The notes under the pieces were generated by a model, which was not told where the DNA came from, made no database searches, and saw only the letters and a program-made list of their open reading frames with translations. The translations under genes were made by a program, and so were the position numbers. Positions 6,901-8,442 of a DNA stretch of 8,442 nucleotides are shown in pieces; position 1 is the first letter of the stretch; every line of letters begins with the position of its first letter. Source of the DNA: Spirochaetota bacterium (GTDB lineage: Bacteria > Spirochaetota > JAHITG01); assembly GCA_018817865.1 (NCBI GenBank), contig JAHITG010000480.1:1-8442 (forward strand), written 5' to 3'.

Positions 6901-8442
6901 TGGGCAAATGTTTTCCATGCTGCGCCCTCGGTTAATCCATCATTGGCATCATCACCTGCAGGTGAAATATAATAAGTTGTTGATGTTGCTCCATATATTT
7001 CTGGAGGAATAGTGTTTCCCAGATACTCCCAGATATATTTGGTCAGGGTTTGATTATCTGCACAGAATCCACGTTTTGTGTCATTCACTGTTGGTGATAA
7101 TCCGTAACCCCCTGGGGGATCATTTTCTTCTCTGAAAAGAGCTCTTATTTCATCTTCATAGGGGAAAGGCCATAAATTTTCGTCTGTTAATGTGTTGTAT
7201 CCCGGTTCACCGTAAATAGTTCCTGTGACTCCTTTCTTTTTTAATATGGTTGCGCCTTGTCCGGGAAGAGGTGACTGAATAATATATTGAAATCCAGGAT
7301 CAACAGTGGTATAATTAACTCCCTGTGCCTGATCAGCCGGCCAGAAATTGTTTCCTTCCTGATAATCAATATCCTGATTTGGTTCTGTACAATTATAAAA
7401 GATATTATTGATTCCCTGAATAATACCGCCTCCCCCTCCATATTGAACTAATCCCTGTCCAACTGTATGAAAAGTGGAATGATAAGACCCGGTGATATCA
7501 TTACCAGGCCGAAGATTCTTCCACATGGTTCCTCCAGAGTCCCATGCGACACAATTTATATTTGAATTGGAATGACAAAGTTCATCTTCTGAGGAATGAA
7601 ATCCAAAACCGGCATTATTTAAACTGATACAATCATATCGTTTCACCAGAGAGGTTTCATGAGGAACTGTAAATCCTCCAGAAAAAGTCATCCCGCTCCC
7701 CTCATTACCGTTAATAACGATGCAGTTTTGCTGGAGAATGTTATTGCAGACTGATGTTCCTTGATCACCACCATAAACTGTGATGGCTGCTCTTGGCTGT
7801 GCTGTTGTACAATAATCCCATCTGACAACAACCCTGCGTAAAATGTTGTGATGATTATCTTCTCCGCCCCCGATTACTATGCCATATCGCATCATCCCAC
7901 AGATAAAGATGTCTTCGAATAAACAGTAACTGGAATCACTGGTACCCAGACCTCCAGCATATTCTGCACCTGGATGGGCCCCGTTTTTAATCCCGGTTTT
8001 TTTAATTTGTATATGATCACATTCAGTAATCATAATCGCATCAAGTGCATAGATACTGCTCCCTGTGCAATCCTTGAGGATCAGGCCTTCAATTGTTACC
8101 CAGCTTTTTTGATACAGGTTAACAATTGATTCTTCAGGAGCGAGAGCAGTTCCTGCTGTAAGTCCCTCTAGTATGACTTGAAAATTATTTTCTGCTCGAA
8201 TGGTAGTATAATTCCCTGGTGTCCCGCTGGGCACTCCACGGATTCTGTCATTATCCGAAGTATAGACACCGTCTTTAATGATCAGGGTATCTCCTCCATT
8301 CATGAGCTGGATACCGGAATAAATATATTTCTTAGCTGTTGCCCATGCGGTTCCATCTCCTGAGTCATTGCTCCTTGACCCGTCTACATAATAAGTAGCA
8401 CTGAAAGCAGGATGATTCGTTAATAAAAATATAAAAATAAAA
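951..8442 (-). CDS. Giant secreted multidomain beta-helix / Ig-repeat surface protein with T9SS-like C-terminal domain (5' partial)
   Basis: An open frame runs from the right window edge to a TAA at 953-951, giving 2,496 visible codons without a stop. The first in-frame ATG (8303-8301) is not the start: the 46 codons before it encode a hydrophobic stretch followed by TYYVDGS, the usual mature N-terminus of secreted beta-helix proteins, so the true start lies beyond the window. Domains in order, numbered from the first visible residue: signal-peptide tail 1-15; beta-helix module A1 16-484; A2 485-969; He_PIG-like Ig 970-1062; beta-helix B 1063-1448; FN3-like 1449-1549; galactose-binding-like jelly roll 1550-1716; six Ig/FN3-like repeats 1717-2307; a degenerate seventh 2308-2395; CTD 2396-2496. 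By family knowledge the helices suggest carbohydrate binding or lyase-like activity and the CTD suggests export across the outer membrane. The exact function is unknown. It lies 21 bases upstream of the barrel gene, probably in the same operon. Confidence 0.95.
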   Translation of the reverse strand, partial: FIFIFLLTNHPAFSATYYVDGSRSNDSGDGTAWATAKKYIYSGIQLMNGGDTLIIKDGVYTSDNDRIRGVPSGTPGNYTTIRAENNFQVILEGLTAGTALAPEESIVNLYQKSWVTIEGLILKDCTGSSIYALDAIMITECDHIQIKKTGIKNGAHPGAEYAGGLGTSDSSYCLFEDIFICGMMRYGIVIGGGEDNHHNILRRVVVRWDYCTTAQPRAAITVYGGDQGTSVCNNILQQNCIVINGNEGSGMTFSGGFTVPHETSLVKRYDCISLNNAGFGFHSSEDELCHSNSNINCVAWDSGGTMWKNLRPGNDITGSYHSTFHTVGQGLVQYGGGGGIIQGINNIFYNCTEPNQDIDYQEGNNFWPADQAQGVNYTTVDPGFQYIIQSPLPGQGATILKKKGVTGTIYGEPGYNTLTDENLWPFPYEDEIRALFREENDPPGGYGLSPTVNDTKRGFCADNQTLTKYIWEYLGNTIPPEIYGATSTTYYISPAGDDANDGLTEGAAWKTFAHTFSTMSNGNELILLDGTYSDGAGTGYISWDDGSHPDCGQPPSGKNINEMTVIRAKNPGNVTVDGGSRKSLFIGRSFRKDSYIKIQGITFEGGGQLYNTGYVTVKDCGFHSDWLSGGAVFSIGCNDHDQGNDYNLIEDCWIWGQERIIAINYRASHNIWRRVVVRGDGCNSPECTGSGNPNVGFSVYDSSSNSIQNMIIIDRTLGGGSSYSDFASAQHTPGDYLLGPNEWIGCISLNSADQGYYFEADEANNNTHTLRNCVAWDSAGDNVNIGGPRAYNVFLENITTGVAGFDNFRVAPEVSGGTVQNVIAYQSGRYGVNSVVEPAFCNVYGSGDSSYNQTTCSTGCLALDPLSGGTPSLKHLVRIEEGSSLKGTGMNGADYGANILKKYGNSGTRYGETYYNNLTTDDLWPWPNEDRIRAEMSQDSTRGFCSNGMTLTKYIWEYLGNPIPPEIYGGGSPLNITTTSLNNGTVGVSYSQTLSASGGTLPYTWSIDSGSLPGGLSLNSSTGEISGEPAANGVFNFTVLVTDDDTNTDTQPLSITINASGPNTYYISTTGSDTNNGSIIFPWATLQHAADTVQPGDTVLVNNGNYAGFRLSTSGTSNSYITFKALNNNAVINSGGSEGDRVYLENVSYVIIQGFQVQGASDTGVAAHDASANNPMKGVIIRSNKCTGCQVIGIYLSHGRGSTIEYNTIIGSVTSHGIYLANAGSDNTIIRGNIILSNAVAGIHCNGDLSVGGDGLISGIIIEGNIISGNGQNGLNMDGVQDSLVYNNIIYGNARHAVRAYAQDGAEGPKNLTIINNHLFADSDNWPIKIADDTAGPDLGGHVILNNILLAQSGGIYTDSSNIVSDYNIFSNGLAARQAAGFDEHSLTSYYSDLFRGSDTNDYYLTETSPALDNGTNVSSYNITQDIRGISRPQWSGWDIGAYEYNGTISDTTSPVLSNIGSTNITDTAVTILWNTDENAASQVEYGLTTAYGSETTLDTTLVLFHSVLITGLDAETTYHFRIKSMDASSNLAVSGDYTFTTEAPSLTNIVISSGDIWKYFKGTADPGDSWVNLAYDDSAWLEGPTGIGYGDGDDATLLADMQGNYVTVYMRKLFTINDKENVTDLLLSIDFDDGFVAYLNGNEVTRSNISGSHDRNTPASSYHEAGIPVPYDISSFKGILNEGNNVLAVEIHNDDINSSDLSMIPELTVIRNISSSTLSAPLLLSPKHDIWTNDNQPPFDWSDVTGANQYTIQVSVDPSFSTLILDKTNISSDYTCLTPLNQGTNYWRVRVYSTNLGFGPFSTWRIIKIDTTLPSQVLLSSPSNGSFTINTTPPFIWNPSSDIHSGISNYRIEIDTETSFTAPLTYTNRIDGLSYTPLSGLDLDTYFWRVRAYDRMDNPGDFSTIYSITIISNTNRIIPDPLYPVSLVINTNRPLFFWSDESGQGAIQYWLQISDNDMFSSLLLSQSNITATNYQIGFDLSDTTNWWRIRIQTTNSWQEWSSSASFSIDSTPPDISTLKSPVSNTVTNINTPAFQWNASGGNPDHYILWIDNETGFNYPRTAEITNNSLFYTPPGSLSDGTCFWKVKVCDALGNESDWSTPWNLMIDTEKPGNFSLISPTNNTSMGNPEPEFFWMKSIDPGAGISYYQLQISSENSFSTLQIDIITNQTNYSIPTGTAMEAGLHYWRVIAYDKANNFSISSGTNILTIDTNRPFIQLIYPVSALYINEKSPVFKWKEHEKASKYHIQISANLEFTNVLHENSDVADTNYSSEPDMSNRDYYWRVRGYDLSQSLWGDWAVGTFQIDTQGPEFTLLQTEITTPPGKEVTIKWNAVSDNGVGLDKFIVIAEGEKIDMGLSTWYNVTFNLKGKYVVTIQGFDKLGNFTDRNVIINVKRILLEGQVKAYPNPVRRNKTAKFQYGYNTEKIINKVNLFVYDLSGNIILKKSYQHENGIIKWDLKTGSGHTIAPGLYIYKIVVKYSDHSKISTDYNQLVVIK
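954..1256 (-). other. C-terminal T9SS type A-like / FlgD-Ig-like sorting domain
   Basis: The last 101 residues start ILLEGQVKAYPNPVRRNKTA. They continue with VNLFVYDLSGNIILKK, IIKWDLKTGSGHTIAPGLYI, YKIVVKY and end QLVVIK at the stop. A YPNP motif followed by a beta-sandwich with D-L-S-G and a W-D-G/S-G...APGLYIYKI block is typical of T9SS type A C-terminal domains and of the related FlgD-Ig fold. In T9SS cargo this domain directs outer-membrane translocation and is often removed or anchored. The neighbouring PorV-like gene supports the sorting role. Confidence 0.75.
1257..3293 (-). repeat. Array of six Ig/FN3-like repeats plus one degenerate copy (stalk)
   Basis: Copies lie at 3293-3006, 3005-2694, 2693-2409, 2408-2115, 2114-1809, 1808-1521 and 1520-1257, that is 96, 104, 95, 98, 102, 96 and 88 residues. 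Each of the first six has an LxSP or YPV opening, a P-x-F-x-W strand (PPFDW, PPFIW, PLFFW, PAFQW, PEFFW, PVFKW), a Y-x-I/L-x-I/V strand, and a W-R/K-V/I strand (NYWRVRVYS, YFWRVRAYD, NWWRIRIQT, CFWKVKVCD, HYWRVIAYD, YYWRVRGYD). Most end in an IDT/IDS hinge. The seventh has lost the W-R-V core (YVVTIQGFD). The array probably forms an extended rod. Confidence 0.88.
3294..3794 (-). other. Galactose-binding-like jelly-roll domain
   Basis: About 167 residues. Recognisable pieces are IWKYFKGTADPGDSW, YDDSAWLEGPTGIGYGDGDD, VTVYMRKLFTI, LLSIDFDDGFVAYLNGNEV and NVLAVEIHND. This set is typical of an F5/8- or CBM-like jelly roll found in large secreted bacterial proteins, often beside FN3 domains. The fold suggests carbohydrate binding. 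The ligand cannot be told from the sequence. Confidence 0.72.
3795..4097 (-). other. Fibronectin type III-like domain
   Basis: About 101 residues after module B. SPVLSNIGSTNITDTAVTIL leads into WNTDENAASQVEYG, then SVLITGLDAETTYHFRIKS and DYTFTTE. The spacing W - VEYG - L..L.AETTYHFR - FTT is the standard FN3 signature. Probably a spacer in the stalk. Confidence 0.88.
4098..5255 (-). other. Beta-helix module B (DUF1565 / right-handed parallel beta-helix type)
   Basis: About 386 residues. The head is TYYISTTGSDTNNGS, PWATLQHAAD, then PGDTVLVNNGNY. Regular helical turns follow, with many N-N-I and G-I-Y/G-I-H steps (for example GIYLSHGRGSTIEYNTIIG and GNIILSNAVAGIHCNGD), the Asn-ladder look of parallel beta-helices. 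It ends with SPALDNGT, a stretch ISRPQ, then WDIGAYEYN, the terminal motif of the choice-of-anchor/beta-helix family. It lacks the WEYLGN-IPPEIYG cap of the A modules, so it belongs to a different subfamily. Confidence 0.87.
5256..5534 (-). other. Putative Ig (He_PIG-like) domain linking module A2 to beta-helix B
   Basis: About 93 residues. It shows the classic He_PIG pattern: LNITTTSLNNGTVGVSYS, then GGTLPYTWSI, LPGGLSLNSSTGEISG, and FNFTVLVTDDD near the end. Such domains act as spacers or carbohydrate-associated modules in secreted bacterial proteins. Here it separates the duplicated A modules from the unlike third helix. Confidence 0.85.
5535..6989 (-). repeat. Beta-helix module A2 (second copy)
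   Basis: About 485 residues, directly abutting A1. The head is TYYISPAGDDANDG, then GNELILLDGTY. Internal blocks NIWRRVVVRGD, GCISLNSADQGYYF and NCVAWDSAGDN match A1 in order and spacing. The cap reads LWPWPNEDRIRAEM, RGFCSNG, TLTKYIWEYLGNPIPPEIYG. The cap linker is shorter than in A1, while a Cys-containing segment after RRVVVR (residues CNSPEC) differs from A1. Outside the conserved blocks the two copies have diverged strongly, so the duplication is old. Confidence 0.82.
6990..8396 (-). repeat. Beta-helix module A1 (first copy of a tandem duplicated domain)
   Basis: About 469 residues. The head is TYYVDGSRSNDGDGTAW, then GGDTLIIKDGVY, the DUF1565-like entry into a right-handed parallel beta-helix. 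Short strand/turn repeats follow, with blocks NILRRVVVRWD, CISLNNAGFGF and NCVAWDSGG. The module closes with a distinctive cap: LWPFPYEDEIRALF, a linker, RGFCADN, then TLTKYIWEYLGNTIPPEIYG. The same block order occurs in the following module. The helix fold is common in polysaccharide lyases, epimerases and adhesins. No catalytic triad could be assigned by eye, so activity is not claimed. Confidence 0.82.
8397..8441 (-). other. C-terminal part of the signal peptide of the giant protein
   Basis: Codons upstream of the TYYV start of the first beta-helix read FIFIFLLTNHPAFSA, a hydrophobic core followed by a short polar region and small residues. Cleavage is likely after AFS or AFSA. The positively charged n-region and initiator codon must lie just outside the window. 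This shows that the ATG at 8303 is internal. Confidence 0.75.

Noticed and set aside
2384..7441. Minus-strand alternative-frame ORFs (2384-2620, 2882-3076, 4406-4624, 7241-7441)
   Set aside because: They overlap the giant gene in another frame, without recognisable motifs. The giant frame is uninterrupted across all of them, so they are not evidence of a frameshift.
8178..8363. Plus-strand 61-codon ORF near the right edge
   Set aside because: It lies opposite the conserved head of beta-helix module A1 and has no recognisable features.
4098..8396. Polysaccharide lyase or alginate epimerase call for the beta-helix modules
   Set aside because: The fold and head motif fit, but I could not place catalytic Lys/Arg or calcium-binding acidic residues, so an enzymatic name would be a guess.
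951..8442. Classical autotransporter (type V) adhesin
   Set aside because: Beta-helix passengers suggest it, but the C-terminus is an Ig-like YPNP domain and not a beta-barrel. The barrel here is a separate, different protein.

Overview
The window holds parts of two minus-strand genes that read as one transcription unit, with almost no non-coding DNA. Positions 8442 to 951 encode a giant secreted multidomain protein: 2,496 residues are visible, and its 5' end lies outside the window. Just 21 bases downstream, positions 929 to 1 encode an outer-membrane beta-barrel protein (309 residues visible, 3' end cut by the window edge). It looks like the PorV/PorQ (UPF0164-like) family. I see no RNA genes, insertion sequences or CRISPR, and no gene-free stretch longer than 21 bases.

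The giant protein starts with the tail of a signal peptide. It continues with two copies of one long parallel beta-helix module (about 470-485 residues each), a putative Ig (He_PIG-like) linker, and a third beta-helix of a different subtype. After these come a fibronectin-III-like domain, a galactose-binding-like jelly roll, six regular Ig/FN3-like repeats plus one degenerate copy, and a C-terminal domain with a YPNP motif like type IX secretion (T9SS) type A sorting domains or FlgD-Ig domains. The architecture suggests a modular surface protein: beta-helices at the distal end, a repetitive stalk, and a C-terminal sorting or anchoring signal. It probably binds or acts on polysaccharide, but no catalytic residues could be assigned.

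The gene order (CTD-bearing giant protein, then PorV-like barrel) is the main systems clue. In Bacteroidota, PorV is the outer-membrane partner that handles T9SS CTD cargo. A barrel encoded directly behind a cargo-like gene suggests a dedicated cargo/shuttle pair. The organism is a diderm bacterium with moderately AT-rich DNA and the standard code. T9SS or PorV-like proteins occur in the FCB group, in Spirochaetota and in several uncultured phyla; the sequence alone does not decide between these.
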